Source: Lachnospiraceae bacterium
GTDB taxonomy: Bacteria > Bacillota > Clostridia > Lachnospirales > Lachnospiraceae
Assembly (NCBI GenBank): GCA_900768755.1
Contig: CAAGDV010000026.1
Location: forward strand, 92,886-156,885
Direction of reading: 5' to 3'
Length of the DNA stretch: 64,000 nt
Below are positions 50,378-58,768 of the stretch, in pieces; positions within the stretch are counted from its first letter, which is position 1; every line of letters begins with the position of its first letter. A model generated the notes under the pieces. The model ran no database searches. It was not told where the DNA came from and saw only the letters and a program-made list of their open reading frames with translations. Position numbers and translations under genes: made by a program.

Positions 50378-52105
50378 TTATTCTTCCACTGTTGCAGTAT
50401 ACTGTCCATCTACAGTAATCCTGTCTCTTCCGTTCTTTTTTGAATAATACATTGCTTTGTCCGCTCTGTCAACAAGTGTTGTATATTCGTCCGTGGTGTA
50501 CGGATATGCCGTGACGCCTATACTTGCCCTTATGCTGACGCAAAGCCCCATCTCTTCGGACACGACATCGGTCACACGTATTTTGTTCAAAAGACCTTCC
50601 GTGACGGAAATTGTCTCCTCGAAAGTTTTGTTCTCGAATATCAGGACAAATTCCTCGCCGCCGTAACGGAACGCGCTGCCGTCAAACTCGTCAGCCGCCT
50701 CCTTTATTATTCCTGCAATGGTATTAATTGCGATATCACCGAACAAATGCCCGTATGTATCGTTAATATTTTTGAAATGGTCTATGTCAAGCATAAGCAC
50801 TGAAACGGAACCCGCAGGCTTGGACTCGATAAATCTGTCATGATAATATCTGTTAAGATATCGTCTGTTATAAAGTCCGGTTAATCCGTCCTTGATTGAC
50901 ATCTCCTCAATCTGCTTGTACATGGAAAGGTTTCTTGACACAACCTCCATCTGTCCGAAAATATTGTTTAAGAATTCTTCCCTGTCTTTAAACGTATCTT
51001 TATGCTTACTGAGAAGAACAACAATGCATGCATGGTCCGGATTGTCATTTTCAATTGCCTTAACTGCAATTGACTGAATCCATGAATCGGCAAAATACGG
51101 CATTTCATCGTAGTCAATATCATTGAGTATGTAATTGTTGCCCAGTTTGCAATGCTCATGAATAAAAGCATAGCTTAGAAAGAAACCGTAAAACATGTCA
51201 AGAGACTGTGCGTCTATTATCTCTTCTATTCCGCGTGAGTATTTTTCACGGAACTTGCGATTCTTAAATATCACACCACAGTAGCACAAATCAAAGGCAG
51301 TCTTGAACGCGTTACTGGTCTCCTCAATGATATACGGCAGTGAGAATGAAGATGTCATGATTCTAAGAAATTTATTCTGTAGAACAATGTCGGCATTAGT
51401 GTTGTTAATCTTCTGATATGCAACCTCAAGCTCAAATTTCTTGATACCCAGCTGCTCATTGATTGCCATAATGCTTCTCTGTCCGTCAGTAACCTTGTCT
51501 GAATTATCCTTGGCACGGTCAAGCATCCTGTCCTTTGCAAAAACACATTGGTCGTAATAATCCTGTATTTTGCCGTAGTAAAATGTTATTGCATATACTA
51601 CCATGAAAGATATTACAGAAATAAAGCAGTAATCCACCGCTGCCAACACCGGATTATCTCCGTTGGACAAAATAACAATAATCGCTTTGATAACAAAAGG
51701 AATCTGACAGAGCAGACTAACCCTGATTGCCTTTCCGCCGTCCGTAAGGTCAAATAAGAGCATGCTCTCTATTGAGAACATCGCATAAAACATAATCGCA
51801 AATATTTCGCTTATTTCACCCACCTGCGTCATGTTTGTATTGCTTATAAACATACCAATAACTGATAATTCAATGAACCGCACAATCATAAGCATCGTAA
51901 ACTTATGAAAGAAATAGAAATATGCCAGAAAAATATCTATTGCAAGCACGCCGGCAATAACAAAACACGGAATAAACTTCAATCCGTTTCCGTCATTGTT
52001 GATAAGAAGGTTATTTCCCACATAAAGGAGCACAGCAATAAGAAGACCGACATGTCTTCTTGAAAATGTTGTCTGTACATCCATCAACCGCTCTTTGTTC
52101 TGCAT
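50378..52105 (-). CDS. Membrane-bound diguanylate cyclase
   Basis: A 575-residue protein: about seven hydrophobic spans in the first 210 residues, a coiled-coil and GAF-like middle (ETSNAFKTAFDLCYCGVIF), and a C-terminal GGDEF domain starting DGLTGLYNRRYL with LMLDIDHFKNINDTYGH and active-site FRYGGEEF. The RxxD inhibitory site five residues before GGEEF is not kept (DEFD), so product inhibition may be missing. It is predicted to make c-di-GMP from two GTP. The sensed signal is unknown. Confidence 0.88.
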   Translation of the reverse strand: MQNKERLMDVQTTFSRRHVGLLIAVLLYVGNNLLINNDGNGLKFIPCFVIAGVLAIDIFLAYFYFFHKFTMLMIVRFIELSVIGMFISNTNMTQVGEISEIFAIMFYAMFSIESMLLFDLTDGGKAIRVSLLCQIPFVIKAIIVILSNGDNPVLAAVDYCFISVISFMVVYAITFYYGKIQDYYDQCVFAKDRMLDRAKDNSDKVTDGQRSIMAINEQLGIKKFELEVAYQKINNTNADIVLQNKFLRIMTSSFSLPYIIEETSNAFKTAFDLCYCGVIFKNRKFREKYSRGIEEIIDAQSLDMFYGFFLSYAFIHEHCKLGNNYILNDIDYDEMPYFADSWIQSIAVKAIENDNPDHACIVVLLSKHKDTFKDREEFLNNIFGQMEVVSRNLSMYKQIEEMSIKDGLTGLYNRRYLNRYYHDRFIESKPAGSVSVLMLDIDHFKNINDTYGHLFGDIAINTIAGIIKEAADEFDGSAFRYGGEEFVLIFENKTFEETISVTEGLLNKIRVTDVVSEEMGLCVSIRASIGVTAYPYTTDEYTTLVDRADKAMYYSKKNGRDRITVDGQYTATVEE

Positions 52106-52111
52106 ATCCTG

Positions 52112-54145
52112 CTACACCAAAACCTCTCCGCGCCAATATATTTCAATCTCTGCGCCTTCTGTAATCTCATCCGAAAAATCGGCTTTCTCGCCGTTGCATG
52201 TCAGCACAAGCTCGCTTCCCCCAAGCTTACTTATGTCAAACGGATAAAAATCAAGAATATCCACAACGATATATCTGTTTTTGCCCGTAAGAATAACTTC
52301 TGTTCCATTAACCGTAACCGTAATATCCGTCGTATCGCGTGAAAAGGTATTGCCCTCAGCGATATCACCCGGCACTTCATCCGACAGATAATCAATGTCT
52401 GAATATGACACGGAAAAATTCTCGTACACCTTAGTATCCGGAGTAGCCGGCATATTGTTTACAAAAACTTTTACACCGTCAATGTCAATGTCGATAAACT
52501 CAAAAAGCTGTCGAAGTGTATAATAATTCTCCATCACTATGTCGTCGCCTTCAGCGATGGAATATGTATTGTCTTTAAGTTCACCGTTGACATAGGCAAA
52601 TTTCGGACATACGACATTGCGTCCGTTAATCACAAAAGAAATTGTCGAACGGTATTCCAAAAGTTCGCCGATAAGCATATGACCGGCGGCACCGGGCGTG
52701 GATTCCGCGACATCAATATAGTCGTTCTTCTCAACGGGAGTATTCATGCTCGCTTCTTTTCCGTTAAGTGTAATCTTTGCCGGTTCTCCCACCTCTCCGC
52801 GAATCATCCGCGATACGCCGTTAAGCGTATAATTAACAGGCATTCCCCTTCTTGGAAAGAGCTTCTCATTGGGATATCCGACCTGCATAATGGCATCCAC
52901 CACAGTCAGCCTGCTGTTATCATAGAGTTTTATCCTCTCTCCGTTAATGGTAACATATATAAAATTATTACGCTGATTGTAATAATTAATGCAGATTCCG
53001 ACAGGGGTTACATACAGGGAATCTTTTTTGAGATTGTCGATTGCAAACTCAACGCTCTCCAAAACCTCTTTACCTCTTATTGCCACCCTTTCTTCGGGGA
53101 GGGACAGAAACTTTGAAAGCGACTTTGTAAATCCGGGAATCTTACCGCCGCCCCCGACAACAAATACCGCGCTTACGGGTCTGTCGCCGTTGAGTTCAAT
53201 AATCTTATCAGCTACACTCCGGGTAATCTTCTCGGTAACAGGATTGGCAATGTCCATTATCTCCTGCGGACTCACAGAAAATTTGTTGCCGAGTATATCC
53301 TTAAAAGCAATCTGTTTTCTTGTGTTGCCCACCGCCATCTTGAGCTTCTCGGCCTGCTTAAAATCCACAAGAAAATGTTTGGCGATAACCTCTGAAATCT
53401 CGTCTCCGGCATATGGAATCATGCCGTATGCAATGATACTGCCATCCTTTGTGATGCAGATATCGGATGTGCCGGCGCCAACGTCAACAAGCGCAATGTT
53501 AAGAAGTCTGTACTGCTCGGGGATTGCGACATTCATTGCCGCAATGGGCTCCAAAGTCAGATTGGCAACCTCAAGACCGGCCGCCTGCACTGAAGCATAC
53601 AATCCGTCAACGACATCCTCCGGAAGGAAGGTTGCAAGAATATCTGCTGCAATCCTGTAACCTTTATGCCCTTCAATGTTGGAAATCTCATAATCGTTAA
53701 TATAATATTTAATCGGAGTATATCCTACACAGTAATAATTCACGCCATCATTGCTCTCATTAATCTGTCTGTGTGCAAGTTCAACTCCGGAAAAATCCAG
53801 ATTATAAATATCCTCGTCCGTCACACGCCTCTCCTCATCAAAATTCTTCTCAGCGTGCACCGTAATTGTCTTAAGAACCCTTCCTGCCGCAGCTATACAC
53901 ACCTGCTTTAAGGGTCTTCCGATTCTCTTCTCGAGAATATCTTTTACACCTTCTATCTCTTTTGCAACCTGGGCAATATCATGGACCTGACCGTCAATCA
54001 TCGCCCTGGTGTCATGTTCCTTGGTCTCCATGGCAACAACATGAAAGCCATGCTTGTCCATATATCCCACTGTACCGACAATGCTTCTTGTACCAATATC
54101 AAGTCCGAAAACATACTGCTCCGTGAATTTTACCGTGTTAAGCAT
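52112..54145 (-). CDS. FtsA-like actin-family ATPase with repeated C-terminal beta-grasp-like units
   Basis: About 677 residues. The first 390 residues are an FtsA/PilM-like actin fold: FGLDIGTRSIVG (phosphate 1), ALVDVGAGTSDICI (phosphate 2) and VFVVGGGGKIPGF (adenosine loop). The remaining 285 residues repeat a motif: a strand pair ending VNG or LNG and later a loop such as EGDDI or EGAEI, at least three times, recalling ThiS/MoaD-type beta-grasp folds. The start follows GGAGG at good spacing; a longer frame is rejected. It sits among polA-coaE and a diguanylate cyclase, not near ftsZ. Function unknown. Confidence 0.8.
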   Translation of the reverse strand: MLNTVKFTEQYVFGLDIGTRSIVGTVGYMDKHGFHVVAMETKEHDTRAMIDGQVHDIAQVAKEIEGVKDILEKRIGRPLKQVCIAAAGRVLKTITVHAEKNFDEERRVTDEDIYNLDFSGVELAHRQINESNDGVNYYCVGYTPIKYYINDYEISNIEGHKGYRIAADILATFLPEDVVDGLYASVQAAGLEVANLTLEPIAAMNVAIPEQYRLLNIALVDVGAGTSDICITKDGSIIAYGMIPYAGDEISEVIAKHFLVDFKQAEKLKMAVGNTRKQIAFKDILGNKFSVSPQEIMDIANPVTEKITRSVADKIIELNGDRPVSAVFVVGGGGKIPGFTKSLSKFLSLPEERVAIRGKEVLESVEFAIDNLKKDSLYVTPVGICINYYNQRNNFIYVTINGERIKLYDNSRLTVVDAIMQVGYPNEKLFPRRGMPVNYTLNGVSRMIRGEVGEPAKITLNGKEASMNTPVEKNDYIDVAESTPGAAGHMLIGELLEYRSTISFVINGRNVVCPKFAYVNGELKDNTYSIAEGDDIVMENYYTLRQLFEFIDIDIDGVKVFVNNMPATPDTKVYENFSVSYSDIDYLSDEVPGDIAEGNTFSRDTTDITVTVNGTEVILTGKNRYIVVDILDFYPFDISKLGGSELVLTCNGEKADFSDEITEGAEIEIYWRGEVLV

Positions 54146-54179
54146 TATATAGTTCCTCCACACAGTGATAATAACATAT

Positions 54180-54773
54180 TTATGCGTATTCTTCCAGTCT
54201 ATTTTGAAGCTGCACCAAAATCTCATCGGGCGTCTTACCGGAGTCAATCACATAATCGCAATGTGCCAAAAAATCCTCATCTGACATCTGGCTGTTAATG
54301 ATGTCCCGACATTTAGAGAGTGTATATCCGCGCTGTGACATAAGTCTTTCGATTCTGATATCTTCCGATGCCCTCACATACCACAATTCATCGCAGACCT
54401 CATCATAGTGATTCTCAATCAAAAGAGCGGCCTCGACAAAGACATAGTCATATTCGCCGCTTATCCGTGCCTCATCTATCAGGGCAAAAATCTTTGCATT
54501 GGTTGCCGGGTGAATGATATTATTCCACCGGTTTCTTATATCGTCCGACCCATATATCCTTGAAGCGAGAAGTGGCCTGTTAATCTCCCCCGACACATAA
54601 GCGTCAGACCCGAAAAGCTCATACGCGCACGATATCACCTTCTCATCAAAGACCATAAGTTTCTTGGCAACATCATCAGCCTGTATTGTCAGGCATCTGC
54701 ATATGCGATTAAGTATTGATAACACCGTTGATTTGCCGGCACCCACGCCGCCCGTAATTCCAATAACTCTCAT
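54180..54773 (-). CDS. coaE: Dephospho-CoA kinase
   Basis: Last step of coenzyme A synthesis. 197 residues. The P-loop is GITGGVGAGKST at the N-terminus, with FGSDAYVSGEINRPLLASRI and VEAALLIENHYDEVCDELWYVRA. It overlaps polA by 1 bp, as in many Firmicutes. Confidence 0.95.
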   Translation of the reverse strand: MRVIGITGGVGAGKSTVLSILNRICRCLTIQADDVAKKLMVFDEKVISCAYELFGSDAYVSGEINRPLLASRIYGSDDIRNRWNNIIHPATNAKIFALIDEARISGEYDYVFVEAALLIENHYDEVCDELWYVRASEDIRIERLMSQRGYTLSKCRDIINSQMSDEDFLAHCDYVIDSGKTPDEILVQLQNRLEEYA

Positions 54774-57316
54774 TATTTTGCCTCGTACCAGTCAGTGCCC
54801 CGGTTAACTTCAACAATCAGATCCACCAGAAGGTCGGCGGCGTTCTCCATCTCTTCCTTAAGAAGCGCGGCAACCGCATCCGCCTCATCCTTATACGCCT
54901 CAACCAGCAGTTCGTCATGTATCTGCAGAATCAGGCGCGAGCGGAAATTCTCTTTTTTGAGCCGTTTGTAAACATTAACCATCGCTATTTTGATTATGTC
55001 GGCAGCGGTTCCCTGAAGCGGTGAATTCATTGCTATTCTCTCGCCAAACTGCCTTGTCATAAAGTTGGATGAAGAAATCTCCGGAATCGGTCTTCTCCTG
55101 CCGTATATCGTAGTCACGTATCCGTTCTTAACCGCATCTGTCACCAGCTTGTCAAGAAAAGTTTTGATTGACGGATAAGTAGCAAAATACTCTTCAATAT
55201 AGCGCTTTGCTTCAGCCCTTGATATGCTAAGATCCCTGCTCAGTCCAAAAGAACTGATTCCGTACACGATTCCGAAATTGACAGCCTTGGCATTGCTTCT
55301 CTGCTCTTTTGTGACCTCAGAAAGCGGAACCTTAAAAACCTTTGACGCGGTGATTCTGTGTATATCGCTGTCACTTTTGTACGCCTCGATAAGCGTATCA
55401 TCAGCGGACATATGAGCAAGTATTCTAAGCTCTATCTGTGAGTAGTCCGCATCAACAAACACGCATCCGTCTTTTGGTATAAAAACCCTGCGAATCTGAC
55501 GTCCTATTTCCATCCTTATCGGGATGTTCTGAAGGTTGGGCTCCGTGCTGCTTATTCGTCCGGTGGCTGTAACAGTCTGGTTAAAACGGCTGTGAATTCT
55601 GCCGTCCGAAGCGATATATTCGTAAAGACCGTCCGCGTAGGTGGATTTTAATTTAGCAAGTGTCCTATACTCCAGAATGTTGGCTACAATCGGATAATCC
55701 GGCGCAAGCTTTTCGAGAACCTCGGCGGACGTTGAATAACCCTTTTGCGTCTTTTTGCCTGCCGGAAGTCCCAGTTTATCAAAAAGAATCTCACCGAGCT
55801 GTTTTGGTGAATTGATATTAAACTCGCCGCCCGCCTCTTCATATATCATCCGGGTGAGCTCATCAATACGTCCGATCAGGCTTTCCCCGTACGCCTTAAG
55901 GGCGTCAGGATTAACCCCGATGCCTTCTTTTTCCATACTGTGCAGAACAAACATCACCGGGATTTCTATTTTGCGGTATACATCGCTCATGCCCATGCTC
56001 TTAATTCGTTCATTAAGAGCCGCATACGAATTATAGGCAACATACGCAGAAGATACCTTCGTATCCTCCACGGTCCTGCCCATATACTCTATTGCAATAT
56101 CGCCAAACGAATACGACTCCTTTAAAGGATTGATAAGGTACGCCATGATTGCAGCATCGTCTATGTTGTCCATTGCGTCCTCACAAAAATATTCAAGGCT
56201 GTCCTTTATATTGATTCCGACAATTCTGCACGTTTTTGAAAGGTCAAAAAGCTTGCCCTTCAACATGTCTGCGGTAATAAATCCGGCAGTGGGGATGTGT
56301 ATGCATCTGTCAGAAAAACACAGTGAAACCCCGTCCGCGTCCGCACTCACACCGCATATTCCCGCATTTGCAGCATCCGAAAAAATTCCGTCAACCGCCG
56401 TAAAATCATCTGCCGTCTCATATTCGGGAGCAAAAGAACTCCCCTGGCTGTTCTTTTCAAACCGGTTAAGCAGGGATTTGAGTTCGAGTTCTACGCACAT
56501 ATCGTACGCCGCCGGCGTAAATACAATGTCGTTATTGTATTGTGAGGCATCAAATTCCACGGGTGCGTTCACGTCAATTGTTGCAAGAGTTTTGGAAAGC
56601 ACTGCCGTATCGTAATTGTCGCGAAGTCTCTCTGCAGCTTTTGGCGGCTTAAGCGTGTCAACATTCCTGTACGCCTCTTCAATCGAATGATACTGCGAGA
56701 TAATTGCGGAAGCGGTCTTCTCACCTATTCCCGCAACTCCCGGAATGTTATCCGAACTGTCGCCCATCAATGCCTTTAAGTCAATGAATTCCGTCGGCGT
56801 CACGCCGTATTTGGCTACGACATCGTCAGGAAAATAGTTCTCAATCTCGGTTTTACCTTTGGAGGTCTTGGGCATACGAATCTTAATGTGCGTATCCGCA
56901 AGCTGCAGGAGGTCTCTGTCACCGGAAAGAACGGACACCTCTTTGCCCTCTCTCTGAAAGCGCTTTGAAAGCGTTCCGAGTATGTCGTCCGCCTCATATC
57001 CGGGAAGAGTCACAACCGGAATGTTCATTGCTAAGAGCATATTCTTCATTATCGGAACCTGCTCAACAAGTTCGGCAGGCATGGGTTTTCTCGTTCCCTT
57101 ATACTCCGCAAACATCCTGTGCCTGAAGGTGGGCTCCTTAAGGTCAAAAGCAACAAGAACCATGTCCGCTTTCTCATCGTCCATGGCTTTCAGCATAATA
57201 TTAATAAATCCATACACAGCATTGGTATGAACACCCTTACTGTTCGTAAGGACAGGCACACCGTAGAATGCTCTGTTCAAAATACTGTGTCCGTCAATCA
57301 ACAAAATCTTCTTCAT
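54773..57316 (-). CDS. polA: DNA polymerase I
   Basis: Repair and Okazaki-fragment polymerase, 847 residues. The N-terminal 5'-3' exonuclease is intact (LIDGHSILNRAFYG, YEADDILGTLS, GDRDLLQL, MGDSSDNIPG). The middle 3'-5' domain lacks the DxE proofreading motif, as is common in Firmicutes. The polymerase domain has FVDADYSQIELRILAH (motif A), RSNAKAVNFGIVYG (motif B) and LQIHDELLVE (motif C). GGGGCAG precedes the ATG. Confidence 0.97.
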   Translation of the reverse strand: MKKILLIDGHSILNRAFYGVPVLTNSKGVHTNAVYGFINIMLKAMDDEKADMVLVAFDLKEPTFRHRMFAEYKGTRKPMPAELVEQVPIMKNMLLAMNIPVVTLPGYEADDILGTLSKRFQREGKEVSVLSGDRDLLQLADTHIKIRMPKTSKGKTEIENYFPDDVVAKYGVTPTEFIDLKALMGDSSDNIPGVAGIGEKTASAIISQYHSIEEAYRNVDTLKPPKAAERLRDNYDTAVLSKTLATIDVNAPVEFDASQYNNDIVFTPAAYDMCVELELKSLLNRFEKNSQGSSFAPEYETADDFTAVDGIFSDAANAGICGVSADADGVSLCFSDRCIHIPTAGFITADMLKGKLFDLSKTCRIVGINIKDSLEYFCEDAMDNIDDAAIMAYLINPLKESYSFGDIAIEYMGRTVEDTKVSSAYVAYNSYAALNERIKSMGMSDVYRKIEIPVMFVLHSMEKEGIGVNPDALKAYGESLIGRIDELTRMIYEEAGGEFNINSPKQLGEILFDKLGLPAGKKTQKGYSTSAEVLEKLAPDYPIVANILEYRTLAKLKSTYADGLYEYIASDGRIHSRFNQTVTATGRISSTEPNLQNIPIRMEIGRQIRRVFIPKDGCVFVDADYSQIELRILAHMSADDTLIEAYKSDSDIHRITASKVFKVPLSEVTKEQRSNAKAVNFGIVYGISSFGLSRDLSISRAEAKRYIEEYFATYPSIKTFLDKLVTDAVKNGYVTTIYGRRRPIPEISSSNFMTRQFGERIAMNSPLQGTAADIIKIAMVNVYKRLKKENFRSRLILQIHDELLVEAYKDEADAVAALLKEEMENAADLLVDLIVEVNRGTDWYEAK

Positions 57317-57328
57317 CGTACTGCCCCG

Positions 57329-57664
57329 CTACAGCAAAAATTGAAACAAAACATAAATAAAAGAACCGGCGATTGCCGTGTACATGCACAAGCCGACAAG
57401 CCGTACAAAGGTATCGTAATTCACATAATTCTTATACCGTCTGGCAAGCTTACGGACCGTCACGTTAAGCCTCTCGATAAAATCCATGTTGTCAGAATTA
57501 TCGGCATCATCCGATAAGCCGTAATTGAGTACATAGTATATCTCAAGCTCATCTTTGCAATCCGGACACTCTTCAATATGTTCAAGTATCTCACAAAGCT
57601 TCTCGTCAGGCACCTCACCTTTTACAATGTCAGGTATTATTTTCTGAAATTCACTGCATTTCAT
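57329..57664 (-). CDS. zf-HC2-like zinc-finger protein with C-terminal membrane helix
   Basis: A 111-residue protein. The N-terminus has the anti-sigma-type zinc motif HxxxCxxC (H29, C33, C36 in HIEECPDC), with further cysteines at 3 and 24, and the last 25 residues form one membrane helix (GLCMYTAIAGSFIYVLFQFLL). This layout resembles membrane anti-sigma factors, but no sigma factor gene is adjacent. It sits between the patatin and polA; the start is 3 bp past the patatin stop. Confidence 0.65.
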   Translation of the reverse strand: MKCSEFQKIIPDIVKGEVPDEKLCEILEHIEECPDCKDELEIYYVLNYGLSDDADNSDNMDFIERLNVTVRKLARRYKNYVNYDTFVRLVGLCMYTAIAGSFIYVLFQFLL

Positions 57665-57667
57665 TAA

Positions 57668-58522
57668 TTAAATCTTCACCTTCTTGTTAACAAGCTTCTG
57701 CACAATCTTATTCATATTTGTAACCAGAAAATCTCCGGTTATTCTGAGTTTCTTGTCACCGCTCTCCTCATTCATCAACCTGATAGTGTCATATATATAC
57801 TCAAGATTATCGGTTCCTTTTGAAAATACGATGTCCAAAAGCTTCTTAGTCTTGTCGTATCCCTTGCTTATCATATCCTCAATAGAGTTTTTGTCAAAAA
57901 CAATTGAATCGCGGATAAGCCTGTTTGACTTGAACATAACCTTGATTATTCTGTCATCGAAATCAGTCTTTTCAAAAATATAGCTTGATTCATCAAAATA
58001 GACGCAGATTATATAATCCAGCTGTTTTTCCAAAAGAGGCATCACAGGTATATTGTCAACCATCGCCCCGTCATAATAATTATCACCGTCAAGATTAACC
58101 CAGCGGTTGTACACCGGCATCGCCACAGAAGCGGTCAGATAATCCGGCATGCGCTTCATGTCCACATGACGAAGATTGGTATAATTGATTGCGCGCTTAT
58201 TGATGTTAAGAAGCGCCGCATACAAATCACACGGAAGCGCATCCTCCTTGTGATACACATTCAAAATTGACTGCTGTACATAAGTTCCTTTGAGAATACT
58301 GTTGATATAGAATCTGCTTCCGGCTTTACAGCACTGCCGCCACATCTGTTCGGCAGCGTCAAGCTTTCCGGTCGCATAAGCATAACCGTTAAGAACACCG
58401 ATGGATGCGCAGCTCATACATTCTAAATCTTCGGGGTCAAAATATTCACTTATCGCTTTTAACGCCCCGACCTGATAGGCGCCTTTAGCCATTCCGCCGG
58501 CTAAGACAAGACCAACTCTCAT
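57668..58522 (-). CDS. Patatin-like phospholipase
   Basis: A 284-residue lipid acyl hydrolase. The oxyanion loop GGMAKGAYQVG follows the first strand. The nucleophile elbow is CASIG (Ser40), where the first Gly of GxSxG is replaced by Cys, and the catalytic Asp is in DGAMVDNIP near 151. Both catalytic residues are therefore present. GGAGG precedes the ATG. It has its own promoter with a small palindrome in the leader, and heads the unit running into the zinc-finger gene and polA. Confidence 0.85.
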   Translation of the reverse strand: MRVGLVLAGGMAKGAYQVGALKAISEYFDPEDLECMSCASIGVLNGYAYATGKLDAAEQMWRQCCKAGSRFYINSILKGTYVQQSILNVYHKEDALPCDLYAALLNINKRAINYTNLRHVDMKRMPDYLTASVAMPVYNRWVNLDGDNYYDGAMVDNIPVMPLLEKQLDYIICVYFDESSYIFEKTDFDDRIIKVMFKSNRLIRDSIVFDKNSIEDMISKGYDKTKKLLDIVFSKGTDNLEYIYDTIRLMNEESGDKKLRITGDFLVTNMNKIVQKLVNKKVKI

Positions 58523-58545
58523 CGCATCCTCCGTACAATGAATAA

Positions 58546-58563
58546 GAGGTCAAAAATGACCTC
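58546..58563. promoter_or_regulatory. Palindrome in the patatin leader
   Basis: GAGGTCA and TGACCTC are perfect 7-bp inverted copies separated by 4 bases. They lie just after the expected transcription start and before the ribosome site, a place fitting a repressor operator or a leader hairpin. Confidence 0.5.
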
Positions 58564-58577
58564 ACTATTACTTGATA

Positions 58578-58606
58578 AGTATACCATCTGAGCCATCTTT
58601 TGTAAA
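58578..58606 (-). promoter_or_regulatory. Sigma-A promoter of the patatin-zinc-finger-polA unit
   Basis: Minus strand -35 TTTACA at 58606-58601, 17-bp spacer, -10 TATACT at 58583-58578. Confidence 0.75.
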
Positions 58607-58712
58607 GAAAATCATTTTAATTCCATTTCATCAAGCTGCTCTGGTCTGACGATTTATTTTATTATGATATTTATGAAGGTTGAAACCGCAAGAACTATAA
58701 ATAAATTATACC

Positions 58713-58749
58713 AAAAAATAGCTATGGGCTCGTGCCCATAGCTATTTTT
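58713..58749 (-). terminator. Strong intrinsic terminator after the zinc-ribbon gene
   Basis: A perfect 16-bp stem, AAAAATAGCTATGGGC with its complement, and a 4-base loop, followed on the minus strand by T residues. The symmetry lets it work in both directions. Confidence 0.93.
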
Positions 58750-58768
58750 CTTTTTGTGGGAGTTTTTT

